NCBI RefSeq assembly: GCF_016859285.1
Contig: NC_053418.1
Location: 19,865,329 to 19,929,328, forward strand
Reading direction: 5' to 3'
Source: Xiphias gladius
Lineage: Eukaryota > Chordata > Actinopteri > Istiophoriformes > Xiphiidae
Length of the DNA: 64,000 nt
Shown here in pieces: positions 1 through 13,119 of this stretch (position 1 is the stretch's first letter; each line of letters begins with the position of its first letter). The translations under genes and the position numbers were made by a program. The notes beneath the pieces are model-generated. The model was not told the DNA's origin and made no database searches. It was given only the letters and a program-made list of their open reading frames with translations.

Positions 1-330
1 CCTGAAGTCTGCAGAGCAACGTCTGGATAAGCCAGAATTGTTTTGGAAACAAGTGCTGCAGACAGATGAAGTTAAAATTGAGCTCTATGAGCACAATCAG
101 ATCCATCGGAGTGTTTGGAGAAAAAAGGAGCAGCATTTGACAAAAAGAACACCTTGCCAACTGTTAAGCATCAGGGTGGAAATATTATTATTTGAGGTTC
201 TGTGGCACCCAGTGGCACAGGAAACATTGAACAGATAGAGGGAAGAATGGATTTCACAAAATATCAGCAAATTCTGGATGCAAATGTCATACAGTCAGTC
301 AAGAAAGTGAAACTGAAAATAGGCTGGTTT
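1..330 (+). mobile_element. Decayed Tc1/mariner-type transposase fragment
   Basis: The conceptual protein from about base 20 reads like the middle of a Tc1-like DD34E transposase. It has KPELFWKQVLQTDEVKIELY, where the family has a W-S-D-E-S-K-I-E-L block, followed by a VWRKK block. Near base 160 the similarity changes frame to TVKHQGGN (family: TVKHGGGS), then SGTGNI and a KYQQIL block, with an in-frame stop between. At least one frameshift and one stop are visible, so it cannot encode a working enzyme. The left end lies outside the window and no right terminal inverted repeat was recognised. Family assignment rests on motif recall, not a search. Confidence 0.75.
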
Positions 331-1649
331 CTACAAATTTTATTTATTGTATTTTGTTTGAATGTGTTTTAATTCTATTTTGGTTTCCATTTTTATGTTA
401 AGGGATCTGTGTATATTTTATTAGATTCAATCCTGGTCATTCCTGTTAGTCAGTTTCACACTTGCCTTAAGTGTTGTTGAATTAAGACAGAAAAAAAAAA
501 CAAGAACACACACTCCTTTCAGTATCACTCTGTAATGTCTAATTGCTTTTAAAAAAGTGCGTACCATACATGTCAGATACATTGTTTTATAAGCAAATAT
601 ATATTATACTTTCAATTTGATAAAAGGTTACAGTCTGTACAATCATCTCTTGTTTACCAAGTATGGTTTATTTTTACAGTGAAATCATGACGTTATCATA
701 TAAAATGGCAAAAATCACTTCATGATGAGGATTTCCATTTAGGCTTAGAGATCACACTCATCGAGGACGACACTGGCGAAAACATAAGTGATTTTCTGAA
801 TACTGTTTTCAGAGTGCGAATGTTAACTCCCTAAGCAGAGAAAACATTGTAAAAGCAGCAGTAGCAAAGATAGCAGAAATCAAGTGAGCTGGGATTGTTC
901 AGTGGATAATTAAAAAAGAAATGTTATTAAAGGTTAGATTTGGCACATACAGCATTACTTCAAATACTTCAAAATATCATCCAACCATTTGCTGTGGAGG
1001 CATTGTCTAGATTTAACTTAGGGCTATTCAACAAGGATGATCTTGTACGACTTACAGAGGTTTAAAATGTCATTCCAGAGCAAAATAACTTCCATTACAA
1101 CAAAGAACATGACCTGCCACTTTACTGTCACCTTCGGCAATCCACTCCATGGCTTATGAAGGACAAATGTCATCAAAAAAAGCCACATATTCTATAATGA
1201 ACAACTTGCTTATGAAACCACTACATGCACTAATTATACTTTTCTCTTGACATGTCTGAGCACTTACTTTGCTTTACATTAAGCACAAATCTACAGATGT
1301 TCATGTTGTTTCTGCAAACTTGCCCAGGGTATTTTCAGAGATCTGAAAGAAAATCTGGGGGAGATATTTGAAGGAAACATTAATAATCATTGCTAGAAAA
1401 ATGTGCCGTCCTCATTCAAAATTCTAAGCAGTGGTTTGTGATGGCACTGTGGTGACAAAAAGCTGAATGCAGCATCATATTGTATCAGGACCTCAGAAAG
1501 AACAGTGGGAAGGAATGCAAATTTCCTGCAGCTGCAAATAGTTGTGGAACAAAAAAGACTATTCATCGCATTTGAAACAGTATCATCAGCATTCAGTCTT
1601 TCCTCTCAAGTGGTGTGTGTGAAAACACTCTCCAAGTCTCAATGCAACA

Positions 1650-1725
<76 letters not shown>

Positions 1726-1953
1726 CACACACTCATGCAGGGAGGTGAGAAACCACACAATGGCCCTGCCTTCACCTCTGTTCTGGGAAACCAAATGAAC
1801 ATGCAGGTCTGACTTAACCAGGTTTGGGAGTGTGGTGGGTAACGGGATGAAGGAATGCTGGGGTGTCAAAGCAGGATCTGCTGGAGTGAGCTGGAGTTAT
1901 TAGTTGGGCTCTTATGAGTCCAGACAGATGTGGGCAAGCAGGAAGTGAGGGAG
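331..1953. other. Non-coding stretch, probable sorbs3 3' UTR and flank
   Basis: No coding exon was recognised. The segment directly follows the sorbs3 stop on the minus strand, so at least part should be its 3' UTR. Minus-strand AATAAA motifs (seen as TTTATT on the plus strand) lie at 667-672 and near 339-348, but no site can be chosen from sequence alone. A long (AC)n microsatellite occupies 1654-1722. Confidence 0.4.
1654..1722. repeat. (AC)n microsatellite
   Basis: Nearly pure CA dinucleotide tract. Open frames across it encode only alternating Thr-His or Cys-Val and are not genes. Confidence 0.95.
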
Positions 1954-4900
1954 TCAAACTGGTGCCACGTAATTCCCGGGAAAAGTCCCAAAAGCATGAG
2001 TCCGTTCTGACGTACCTACAGAGAACAGAGCACACGGTGTGGTCACGAAACAGAAATAAGTACATTTAGGCATGTATCCTAAAACAATGTACAGTTTAAG
2101 TTCATTGTGCCATTTACATCTGCAATGTTTCATGATGTCCACTAGAGGGGGAACTGGCACCGCAAAACGTTTTGATATTGATTACGATGAAAAAATACTA
2201 AGTTGCCTCAGAAAATTTCCATGCCAATTTTTATGACATTTTATTTTAATATTTTGTGTTTTTTTAATACTGTAGACCTACTGTGAATTCCAATCCTTTC
2301 ATGGCTTCATGGAAAGTGTATTTTTAGTGATTCACAGTTGTTGTTATTATAAAAACCTACTGTACTGTTCCTAACCGATACCACATGGGTGTACAATCTA
2401 CAGAAGGGACAAATGAAAGGAAAAACCTGAATAAATCACAAAAAAAAAAAAAAAAAAATGCCGATGCTTCACACAGGACACTGGGGCTTGCTGAATGGTT
2501 TGTTGAGTATGAAAATTATGTGAATCATGGCCTTCGAAGTCACCTCATCTTAATATAAATAAATACCTTTGGGAGATGTTGGAAGGACGTGTTAGCCAGT
2601 GCACTCCACCACATCAACATCATAAAAACACAATCTTTTAGAAGACTGATGTTTGATTCCTCCAATAGGGGCACTGAAGCTGTTCTGGAGGCTCGCGGTG
2701 GCCCACAATCAAGACACTTGATTTTCATTTGTCAACCATCTTTACATAATTTCTAATTTCACTAAGCTTTTTCCACAGGAAATTAATTGAGGGAGAGTGA
2801 GAATTACATTTTACATTACATTTTTTGTGATTTTAAAATAAATCTCTTTATTTCTTACCTACAAACCAGCCATCATCACATTTCTCCATCACTTGTACAA
2901 TATCTCCTTCTCTGAGCTCCAACTCATCTGAATTCTGTGGTTTGTAGTTATAAACAGCTTTATATCTAAAATTGAGAACAAAGAAAAATAGACAAACAAA
3001 TGGTCTGAGCCACGAGTTCACCAGAGCTGCAACACTTGTTCTGGACTGCAACAATGGGAGCAAATAAAAACATTTAAATCTCAAGACGTACGGTTGGTGT
3101 CGCACCACTTTTGACCCGGGTTTGTCTGGGACTTGTGGTTGTAGCTGGGCACTGACATGCGGATTAGACGGAGCAGCCTGGTTTGGTATTGCACCCTAAA
3201 AAGATAGAAACCTCATGTCAGCCATTATGAAATAAGGAACGATGAGCCACATTCCTGCCAACACAAACAGTAATGCCACGGGTGAGGACATGCAGTGACT
3301 TTCTCAGGGAGGCAATGAGAGCAGACCTGTGAGGGGACAGTGTATCTGGGAGTGTTCGCTGTGGTAGCTCCTGCTCTGTGTGCAGACGCTGACGACTGTA
3401 TGGGAGGTGAAACAACTCTAGCTGTAGCGCTCTGGTTAGCTGAGGGTGTCCCAGCCCAGTGGCTGTTCTGGTTGGTGGGAGAAGCAGTTTTGGAGGTGCT
3501 GTGGGGCCACTGATTGGCCATTTGTGCAGGTGTCTGGGTGGGGGAGCGTGACTGTGAAGCTGAGCCACCATAAGGTACAGGTGAAGACGGCTTCAGGGGG
3601 GAGTGCTCAGGTTTGGGGCTGAGGGAAGTGGGGGTGAAAGGGGACAATGGTGACCGCGGACAGGGTGAGTGGAGTGGGCGTCCTGGACTCTGAGGTCCAG
3701 GGGAGACAGGAGACATAGGGCCTGGTGAATAGTCGTCCGTGGAGTATTTGGTGCGCGGCATCTTGTTGACCTGGACATATGTTGCTGGGAAGATGCCGCT
3801 CCGGCTGGTCCCTGAGATCCTCCCCTCCAACCACTTATCATCAACGCGCCTGGTTACACTGATCACCTCACCCTAGGGACAAAATGTAATAGAATTATGG
3901 AGACTGAGATATCACACAAAAGACTCATCCACGATGAGAATTACATACAGATGTCTTTTAGACATAGACATATCTAAGTAATCAGCTCGTTCTAATATGA
4001 CAGTGATAGCCACATCAACGATGCAAAACTCTGAAACTGTGATGTTTTTAAAACTGAACTAAGGAGCTTTTCACATTTGTTCCCCTTGGACAGATCCCGA
4101 CATTATACATACACTTGTGTTCCTGAACAGGCACATGGCAACTGAAAAGAACAATCTTATAGAAACAGTTGGGCATTTTGGATGATACTATATGATACTA
4201 TTTTCATGTCTGTTACCTAACAGAACCTCTAAAGTTCACTTATTATTAAGTTTGCTTTATCAAGCATCTCGTTTGTTTGATCTATACAAAAATGAAGTGT
4301 GAAAAACAACCTCTTGCAGCTTTACCCTTGATAGAGACAGGCTAGCTCTTTCCCTCTGTTTCCAGTCTTTGTGCTAGGCCAAGCCAACCAGCTGCTGGCA
4401 GCCTTTGTAACTCTGAATACAAAAATTGACAGGGGCTCAATGAAGAGGGAAAGCATCTTTGTCTCTGTTGCAGCTCCAATTTATAGCTCGGGCTGTTTTT
4501 CTTACACAAAGATATTCTCTTGTGCAGCAATGAATTAACTGACACATTATCTAACATGAACCATATTGTTACTCACTTTACGAAAAGACAGCTCAACGGG
4601 TAGGTCAGCGTTGAAGTTATAAAGAGCCACAGCTTCTCCGTAGTCCAACACCTGCAGAGTGGGAGACTTTATGGGTGTTGGCTTCTCTGTAGGAGGCAGA
4701 ATCTACGAAGGACAAAGGAAAGAGTTTTTAGTCACATGATCTTACATAATAAGCGCATTACAGAGAGAAAGCATCAAGTGAGAGACTTGAAGACATTCAC
4801 CTCCACATAAGATGTGGGGAAAATACCAGCTCTTCCATGATGTTCTCCTTCAAACCAGTTGGCATCTACCTGCCTATGGATGTAAACAATGTCGCCTTTC

Positions 4901-6154
4901 TGCAGTGTGAGCTCCCTGAGGAAAGGAAAAATTGAATTCAGACTTCAGATTTAATCCATAGCTTTACATTTGATATTGCTATAACTTAATGCTTTCTTGA
5001 GTGTGCAAGAAAGGACATGGCATTTTTATTATATCAGCTCAAAGTGTAGCTCACTTGGGTGACTGAGCCTGGAAACTGAACTTGACTCGCGCTGCTTTCA
5101 TCTGGAATAAAAAAGCCAAATCATTTAGTGTTTTGGGAAGAATTGTACAGATGCTGTTGTCATATGAATACAACTCAGAATCTATTCAGATCGGAAAAAC
5201 AAAATGCCACAACTTGAAATCACCACATAACAAAAAGGATTTTTGAAAAATTCTCCAGCCATTGAGGTAAAAAGAAAGTTTTAGAAACGTACCTTTTTCT
5301 CCTCTTTCTTATGCGGGAGCTCCATGATTTCATTTGCAGGGGAAAGATGTTCTACTGTGGAACAAAGTAAAGGCACAATGGTATGAGTGGAGTCTAAAAA
5401 ATGCCCACTTTGTTCAGCAAATGTTGTTTTTGAATGTGTTGCTATAAAAAAGCAATCACAGCCTTAACAGCTGCAGAGCATAAGTTCAAAAAGGATTTTG
5501 AATTTCCAGGAAAAACAATTGGATAAAGCTAATCTTTAATCAGGCCTTCCGGGTTCCACTTCCTATTTTTGTGGGCTTCCTCCCCACCCAGCTACAGCAC
5601 CTTCTGTTCCTATAGGAAAAAAAACTGCTAAAGCTTTCCATGCTCACATCAGCCTCACCTAAAATGTGAAATACCAATGCAGAAGACAGCAGAGGCAACG
5701 AAAAAAAATCATGGGACCATCAGAATACATTAAATTACTAAAGCTTTCCTTAAATATGGCCTGATTTAATGCTCAATGAAAGCGCACATGTCTTATGGTG
5801 GGTCAGTGGGTTCAAGAAACTTATGGACAGAACTAATAGAAATAGAGTATAAACTACTAGGGTTCATATCAAAATCGTTATCAACGCCGTGGCAGAGTTG
5901 GCGGGAAAATCACACTATGCATGTGTGTTGGGAAGGAAAAGGGTAGAAACTCCATGTTTACCATATGTGGGGGCGGAAGACAATGATGTGCCAACAGAGT
6001 GACGGACGGGCTGCTTGGATGCTGATGAATTGCTGAAAAAGTGAGAAAAATATAAGCTTTTTGTCTTTATATTACTGTCACTGTGGATCCCAGTAAGGGG
6101 GAAGGTTTCTGATAACATCAAAGGACAGTCAAACACGCACATACAGTGGGGAGA

Positions 6155-6190
<36 letters not shown>

Positions 6191-9100
6191 CATTTTCCTG
6201 CAGATTTACTATGCAGTGCATCTATTCTTAGCTACTGGTATTCATACAGAAGACAGAGATGAGAGAAGTAATTAGACAGCTAAAAAGGATGTGCAGATGA
6301 TACTGTGTGACACATGTTGCTGAACTCAAAATCTGGTTTTGATTATGTTTGATCTTAAATTATCTTTACAGCCCTGAAACTCGATTCCTGATCAGAATCA
6401 CGAGTCTAGTTGTATCTGGGTTAATAAGGAATCCAAAACCTAAAGCTTCTCATTTGCATATTTCCAGACAGTTTTATTCTATATTCTAGGTTTTGCAGTT
6501 GGATGCTCACAGATAAAAATGTAAAATTAAACTGACAGTTTCTTGCTGCTTTTACTTGTGATTTCATAAGTCCTCAGCAGCAAACTCTTTAAAAAATTTT
6601 TTTAAAAAGCCCCTTATCCCACCTAACCAGAAAAGGTCAAAACCCAGGAGCTCAACTTAGCAAACAACAGCGAGAATCCACCAAGAATGCATCACACACA
6701 TGGTGAGAAATGTGGAATGCTGTCTGCTGCTAGAAGCAACAAATACTGTACTTGAGCTTGTTAAAGTTCACCAGCTTCCTAACAGAGAGTCTAGCGCAGA
6801 GAATCACGTGATCAACTAACAGGTACCCTGCAAAGTATTATTGCTCGGTCCAATCACAGTGCTCCGTTTCTTAAAACAGCAGGAAGCAATAGGCGGCCAC
6901 TCCTACTTGATGAAGCAATATCAAAGTAGATTAAGACGTAGGGTGTTGTGCTCAGGGGAGGTCTGTTATATGGTGATTGACCCTGGCCTTTTCTATTAAC
7001 CTGCCCTGCATGTCTCTTTATAATACAATCCACACAATGAAAATAAAACCAGTTTAATAACTAGTAAATGCCTCAGTGGATATTATTTAGTTTAAAGCTT
7101 CTTTCAATTTCTCAGGAGGCTATACATATTTCTCTCTGAAATCCACTTGTCCACCTGTTGTCGAACAAACTGCATCGTTGTAGCAGTAACAAGAACAGAA
7201 ACTAGGAGTGCCACAGCTTTGTAAAAAAAAAATCTTTAAAACCAAAAAGTACAAAGAAACACCTCCTATTCATAGTCAGTCTGAAAGCCCTGAATCTACT
7301 TCAAACTGTCTCACCGGCATGTGTGAGAATATCTGTACACTTTGAGCACTATGGTAGATTTGAGTGAAATCAGAGTATGTTTGTTCAATCATTGATCATT
7401 GTCATGTAATACAACATAAGTATCAACTACACTATAATGTAGAAACAACATTTTTAGCTAGTCTTTCAGTGGAATCTATTGTAGAAAAATGTGGTTAAAA
7501 GGTCAGTAAAGATGCCATTGGAACCTACTGAATATCATTTGGAGTCAACATATTGCATTTCGCCTTCTTAAGTAATGTTGTGACTGACCTGTAGTTTGCA
7601 GTTCCAGTCTTTGGAGTAGTTACTGGTTCCCTGCCTCTGGCCTCCTGCAAACAGAGTGAGCTTTAAACACAGCCTTCTGTATCTCACGGCTTGGAGGAAA
7701 TCTCGCAACAACTCAGACAAAGTAGAGGTGCTGACCACTCCCAGAGGAGTGAGAAATCCCCTGGGTCCTATCATCCTTGGGCTACAAACAGCATCACTCG
7801 TGATCTGTCTGAGCTGTCTGTGATTTCAGTCAAATTACAACCCATGAAGCTGATTTAATCACACAAGAATCAGAAATAGCGTGAGAATTAACAACATTTT
7901 TGGCAGGGTTACATCCAATTTGCTCTCTAAAACAAGCACTGAACTCTGATAATGTTCTAAACAACATTATCAAAAAAATTTGATTTAAAGAAAACTGATT
8001 TCAAAAGTTCTTCATTTTTTGGCAGCCAGATCTACATTTGCTGAGGCGGGTGGGGGGAAGTTGCAGGCAGGTGATTAACATAGCAGATCGATCCGAGTGC
8101 AAGGCAGGCAAGCAATTTCAAGGCTGTCATCCAGGTCACAGAGTAAAAAAAAAACATATGTGGTCAAAGCTTGCAAGCAGGGTGATCTCACTGAGAACGC
8201 AGCCTCCATTCGGAGTGGGGGGAGTAAGGGTGAAGGTGGGATTCTGCTAAACTGGGGGGGGGGGGGCTTCAGCAGAGAGAGTCAGGAGGGGGGCTCAGTA
8301 CCTCACCCCGGCCTCGACGCTGCTTCTTCTGGGAAAGTCTCCTCTCCAGGCCCTGGATCTCCGAGTCCAGCTCAGCCTCAAATCGACTCAGCTCAGAGAC
8401 CAGACTGGCCTGAGCCCGAGCAATGATAGAGTTGGAAGGGCAAAATTAAAATAATAATACAGAGTCTGATTTTTGGAGCTAATGGTGTCCCTTTTCAATG
8501 GTTTAAAAAATAAAATCTTGGTAAAGTGAATGCAGAAAGGCAGAAATGAAAGTTGTGTCACTGCTGCTCACCTCAATTGAAGGGGACTTTGGTTTTTCAG
8601 GATGTTTTTTCGAGGATAGATGAGTCTAAGGACAGAAAAAAACATCACTGAACAGAAGGTGCTGTTGCCTTATTACTAATCTAGACTAAACTTATCATGG
8701 ACACCTGCCACAAATTTTTGTCCTGTGCCCCCCTAGCAGTGTAATCCAGCCATGCTGCCACCATTTCATGACTTTTTTTAAACAGTGTATTACAAGTTTT
8801 AAAAGTTTAAATATGTGCAAGTAAATTCCACCTAAAATGTTGTAAACGTCAGTATGTACGAGTATTCCAAGTTCACAGGGCAAATTTATTGCAGTGAAAG
8901 TTCTGTAACTTGGCTCTCAGTTTCCTTCATGAAACAACAGTTACGTAGGATTTGGACACAGGCTGGATGTCAAAATGCCAGCAGAGGGATAAGGAAACAT
9001 CCATATTTTAGTGAGCTTGATTTGACTAGCCAGCCAATACCACTTTCACCTTCTCTTTACAAAAACTTAACACAAAATAGAAGCAGCTGATTCTATCAAG

Positions 9101-12100
9101 CATTACTTTAAAAGGCTGTGCTGGCAACAACAACAGACCCCCTGCTCCATTTTCAGGATTTCTTTTTTGTAAAACCTTGGCTGAATGAGTCTCTCTGAAC
9201 GCCAAGTCCTGGCCCCTCAGTTGGAAGTCATCCTCACTGCAGTCACAGACTATAATGTCACTGTGAAGCAACACAACACCTGATATGGTCTGTGCGCTGG
9301 TTTTCTAAATGGTGCCCAGGGGATAGAACACAGGCCACTGTCATAAAGAGGAAATGAAATAAGTCTCCATGCTGTGAGCCATTATACACCACAAGAGGTT
9401 AACACCATAATACAGATCACAAGACACCTCAGCTCCCGTGGGGGAGTGGAAATAAAGATTCCTTTTCTTCACAAGTGCAGACACAAGGCACAATATGCAT
9501 TGGATCTGGGACAATGTTAGAGGAGCCATTCAAAAACACTTCAGAGACACCGCTCTGTAACTCACCAGGGGTACTTAAACGCAGAGACACATACAGACGG
9601 CTGCACACTCAGTTACAGCAAGACAATAAATTATAACCCCAGTGATAATAAAATACTTCTTGAGTCAAAGTGCCAACCTCACCAGCTTGTAAATCAGACA
9701 AACAGTAGAAAAAAAAAACTTAGATCCTGTCTTTTCCTGTTTGATAAGCTTAATGAGTGATAGAATAAAAGATGGAGTGAGCACATCTGGTGGTAAGCAG
9801 CAGGTACACTGATGAATGACCACACTGGCAAGCTTTTAGAAACCTTGCGTGAGAAGATGAAATACGAGGACTTAGACTGTAATCCTTAAAGAAAAGGTGC
9901 CCATCCTCAAACCTGCTCTTGAGCCCCGCACTGGGAAAACAGTGCAAGACTACAAAAAGAAGTCCTGTGACTACATCCAACAATAACGCTGAATAAATCT
10001 AGAGGTCAAAGAACCATGCAGAAGCATTTTTTTCCTGCTGAAATCAGAGTGATATCAGAGCTTATTCTGAAACCATGACTGCGTGTGAGGTCGTACCTGG
10101 CTGTGGCTTTCTAAAGTGTTGCTCCTTCCTGGCTCAAAGTCGAATATGCTCTTCGGTTGAGGGTGCTGCTTTCCCGGGTCTGACAGCTTATCTACATCCT
10201 CACTCCTGAAACGTAACACCCCAACACACACACACGGACACAGACACACACACACACACACACCATGGACAGCAACTTAATCACGGCTTCATTGTGAGTG
10301 CTTGTAAAAACAAATCCAAACTTGTCTCTCCCACACATTTTCCCTCCACTGCTCTCGGCGTGAGTTTTGGTTGGTATTCAGATACAGACGTCACCTGCAG
10401 TCTTTATCTGATGTGAAATATAAATGCATATCGGTGTGTATTCTACTACTAATAGGGTAATCAACATTACATGCATAAACATAGGTATACTACCAAATCT
10501 CCCTTCTCGCTAAACACTTATAATTCCGTATTTCAGTATCTGGAGGTACTGTGCGGTTGCCAGCAGATATCTCAAGAAGTTACTGCATACAGTCTTTGTG
10601 CTAAGCTAAGCTAACCGGCCCCTAGCTGTAGCTACACATTTAGACGTATTTAGAGCTAAGAAGCGGGAGCGGTATCAAAAGTGTATTTCCCAAAATGTCT
10701 GTTCCCTTAAGTTTGACTCCTGCTTCTGCCACTTCCTGTGTGCATGTTCACACTGAGGGCCCTTGGGTTTAATTTTCTTACCACAGTGAAAAAACATGCA
10801 GCTCAGGTTGACTCAAGACTTTATTAAATTGGCCCAAAGGTGTGAAAGTGAGTGATTGTCAGTCCGTTTGTATGTGCCATGTGATGGACTGGGAATTTGC
10901 CTGTCTCCTCTCCAGTGCATGTTGGGATATGCTAAGCCATCCCCATGACACTGAAGCAGCTACCTCAAATCAGTGTAAACTCACCAGTCTGGTAGCGCTC
11001 CATACGGTGTCAGTCTGAAGAGATTCTTTTCTGCGTCATTACTTTCTTCTGTCTTGGCAGATAACTGGAGCCCTGCAGATCAATGGATCAGTGCAGATCA
11101 GTCTTAAGTATAAACTGATTATGTATCCATGCACAGGACAAAAGTGTGGATTTTGGTGGATTCACTTACGCTCGACTGACCACCGCTCTGAATCCTCCAG
11201 CTCAGATTCTGGTAAACAAGTACAAAAGAGACACTTTCTTTTTTACTTATCAAACTGAGGTACTTTATATAGATAAATCAATCAAAAATATCACAGTTAT
11301 ACATTTCTATTTTATACTCTACTACTCTCTTACAATATGGCTGGATTTGTCTTATAGTGAGACCTTACCCAGCCTTACAACAGTAGTTCAGGAAGGAGTA
11401 TTTTAGATCCATTACTTAAGTCAAAGTAGTAATTCCAGAACTTTTAACTACTTTAGACTACTTTAGTAATACTCAAAACAAAACACTTCTCAGCACTTTA
11501 AAATCCAGCATTGTTTACGAAGACAAATCAGAGAGGCAGAGAGTAGAAAATATTCTTCTGAAACAGAGCTGATCCAGAGTAATCCACTAAAACCACCTCT
11601 GCGCTGTGATGGTGCCATTAACCGCATAAATAACAGGGAATGTGGTTCTATTACGCAACACGTAACAGAGACAAATGAAGAGCTAGATTTGGTAGGGGCT
11701 GAGATAAGAAGTTGGATTATTTTCAGAGCTAAAAAGACGAAATGACATAAGACTTTAGGGCTCTTTCATCATTTCTTATTTTGCCTCTGCTATCATCTGT
11801 TTGTTGGATAACCTTGGTAGTGCCTGACACTGACAGAGAGGAATTCACTCTGGACTTGAGTGTGTGAGAAGAGGAGGAGGAGGAGCAGGAGGAGGAGGAG
11901 GAAGAACGTCATTACCCTCTGGCTTCTTGTGAATCTGTCTGAACATGCTCTTGTACCAGTCTCTGGGCTTGTTCACACTCTGGTATATAAGAAGAGAGGA
12001 GAGGTGCAGAAAGAAAACAAACCTGTCAAATAAGGCTTTGAGAAAAGCAACACATCAGATATAACAGGCATGTAAAACAAAACAAAAAAAGGTGTGCAAA

Positions 12101-13119
12101 AAAAATTAATAAAGCTTGTGATATTTGGTAGTGCTTTTTTTGTCTTACGGATCTGGAGGCAATGGGCATCCCAGTTTCATCCACTGGACCGATGCCGGAG
12201 AACTTGATAAGCCTCTCCTCCCTGGTGGGAGCCCAGCTGCGTGGTAAAGTGGCAGAGCTCTGGACACCATTGGCCAGTCCACCTGAGTGACAGTGACAAC
12301 AATGTGAATTTAGTAACTATGTTGTTCCGATTCATTCTTTTTTTCAGTTGATTTCAGGTAACATGTACAACCATTAATCTGCTTTTAAACCCTACCACAT
12401 CACATGAAACTCAGATGTCCAAGCTCTTTTGTACATTTTCTTCAGAAAACGTAGCATTTTCAAGCTATTGTTTCCAACCTCACACTCACATCGGAAAACA
12501 TGTAATGCAATGCTACACTCCTATGATGCCTAACGTTTCATATTTAAAATTATCCTAGAATATTATCTATTTCCTGAAAACATTTTCTTAGTTGTCCAGC
12601 ACTGCTGTGATTGACAGATTTGAAAATTCTTACCATGTGATTGTGAGGGGCCATAGTATGATCCAAAGCTGAGAGTTGTTGGGCTACTTCCATTCACTTC
12701 TGAAACCTTGAGAAAGGAAGAATTATTTATTTGTTATTTATTTAGTCTAAATACACATATCTCAGTGTAATGTAACTGACAGCTACAACACTGATGGTTT
12801 CAACATATGTCCCTGGCCGGTTGTGCGGCCTGTGATGCTTCATATGTCCACAGGGAGGAGCAATTGTTTATTGAGTTCCCTGCACTCAACCTCAGCATTG
12901 TCATTAACACAGCCTCCTGGATATTTATGTGCATACCTTGAACTCTCCAGTTGGCATCCTTGCAGAGCGAAACGGGCTCAGAGGAGGAGTAGGCAGTCCA
13001 GGGGAGATGACCACCTCATGGGTCATCTCTGGAGAAGTCAGTATCTGCTGCCCTGAAGAAACTCCAGGCTGCCCGGAGAAGATAATCCGGGAGCCATTGG
13101 GATTGCCAGCCACAAGTTG
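1954..13119 (-). CDS. sorbs3: Vinexin: SoHo domain and three SH3 domains adaptor (5' exon missing)
   Basis: Exons in transcript order, read as complements: 12937-13119, 12634-12706, 12149-12282, 11916-11979, 10985-11072, 10097-10205, 8572-8625, 8302-8409, 7589-7644, 5962-6032, 5293-5354, 5055-5101, 4801-4915, 4577-4702, 3327-3872, 3092-3195, 2859-2965, 1954-2015. All junctions keep frame (2109 nt, 702 aa). The first listed exon follows a clear acceptor in phase 0, so the start ATG is in an unseen upstream exon. The sorbin-homology region is at about 105-150 ([13 protein letters not shown], then [13 protein letters not shown]). SH3-1 is at about 336-389 ([13 protein letters not shown]), SH3-2 at 411-465, a Pro/Ser-rich linker at 466-645, and SH3-3 at 646-702, ending [12 protein letters not shown]. 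That end and the [17 protein letters not shown] core match mammalian vinexin (671 aa) rather than SORBS1 or SORBS2. Known family role: binds vinculin at focal adhesions and cell-cell contacts and links to SOS/ERK signalling and actin. Exon limits are inferred by hand. Confidence 0.93.
3327..3872 (-). other. sorbs3: Large sorbs3 exon carrying the Pro/Ser-rich linker between SH3-2 and SH3-3
   Basis: This 546-nt exon starts with the second half of SH3-2 ([18 protein letters not shown], then [10 protein letters not shown]). It continues with about 145 residues rich in Ser-Pro pairs, for example [18 protein letters not shown]. The Ser-Pro density suggests proline-directed phosphorylation or SH3-ligand sites, which is inference. 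Frame-shifted readings of the same DNA are also long because of the composition, but they lack splice support. Confidence 0.85.
4355..4415. repeat. Fragment of a teleost dispersed repeat (CTTTGTGCTAAGC-type)
   Basis: Contains a GTCTTTGTGCTA core followed by GGCCAAGCCAACC and GCTGCTGGC. This is the conserved block of a repeat common in fish introns, and a fuller copy lies near 10.6 kb. Only a short piece is recognisable, within a sorbs3 intron. Confidence 0.5.
6156..6187. repeat. (GT)n microsatellite
   Basis: Short pure GT tract in the sorbs3 intron upstream of the 5962-6032 exon. Confidence 0.9.
10224..10262. repeat. (AC)n microsatellite
   Basis: Slightly interrupted CA tract just upstream, in transcript sense, of the sorbs3 exon 10097-10205, about 19 bp from its acceptor. 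Confidence 0.85.
10585..10705. repeat. Teleost dispersed repeat (CTTTGTGCTAAGCTAAGC-type)
   Basis: Carries the block AGTCTTTGTGCTAAGCTAAG, then CTAACCGGC, GTAGCT, a degenerate GAGCGGTATC and the trailing TGTATTTCCCAAAATGTC. In that order these are characteristic of a short repeat found thousands of times in percomorph genomes. It is intronic in sorbs3. Boundaries are approximate and the class (SINE or MITE) is not decided. Confidence 0.6.
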
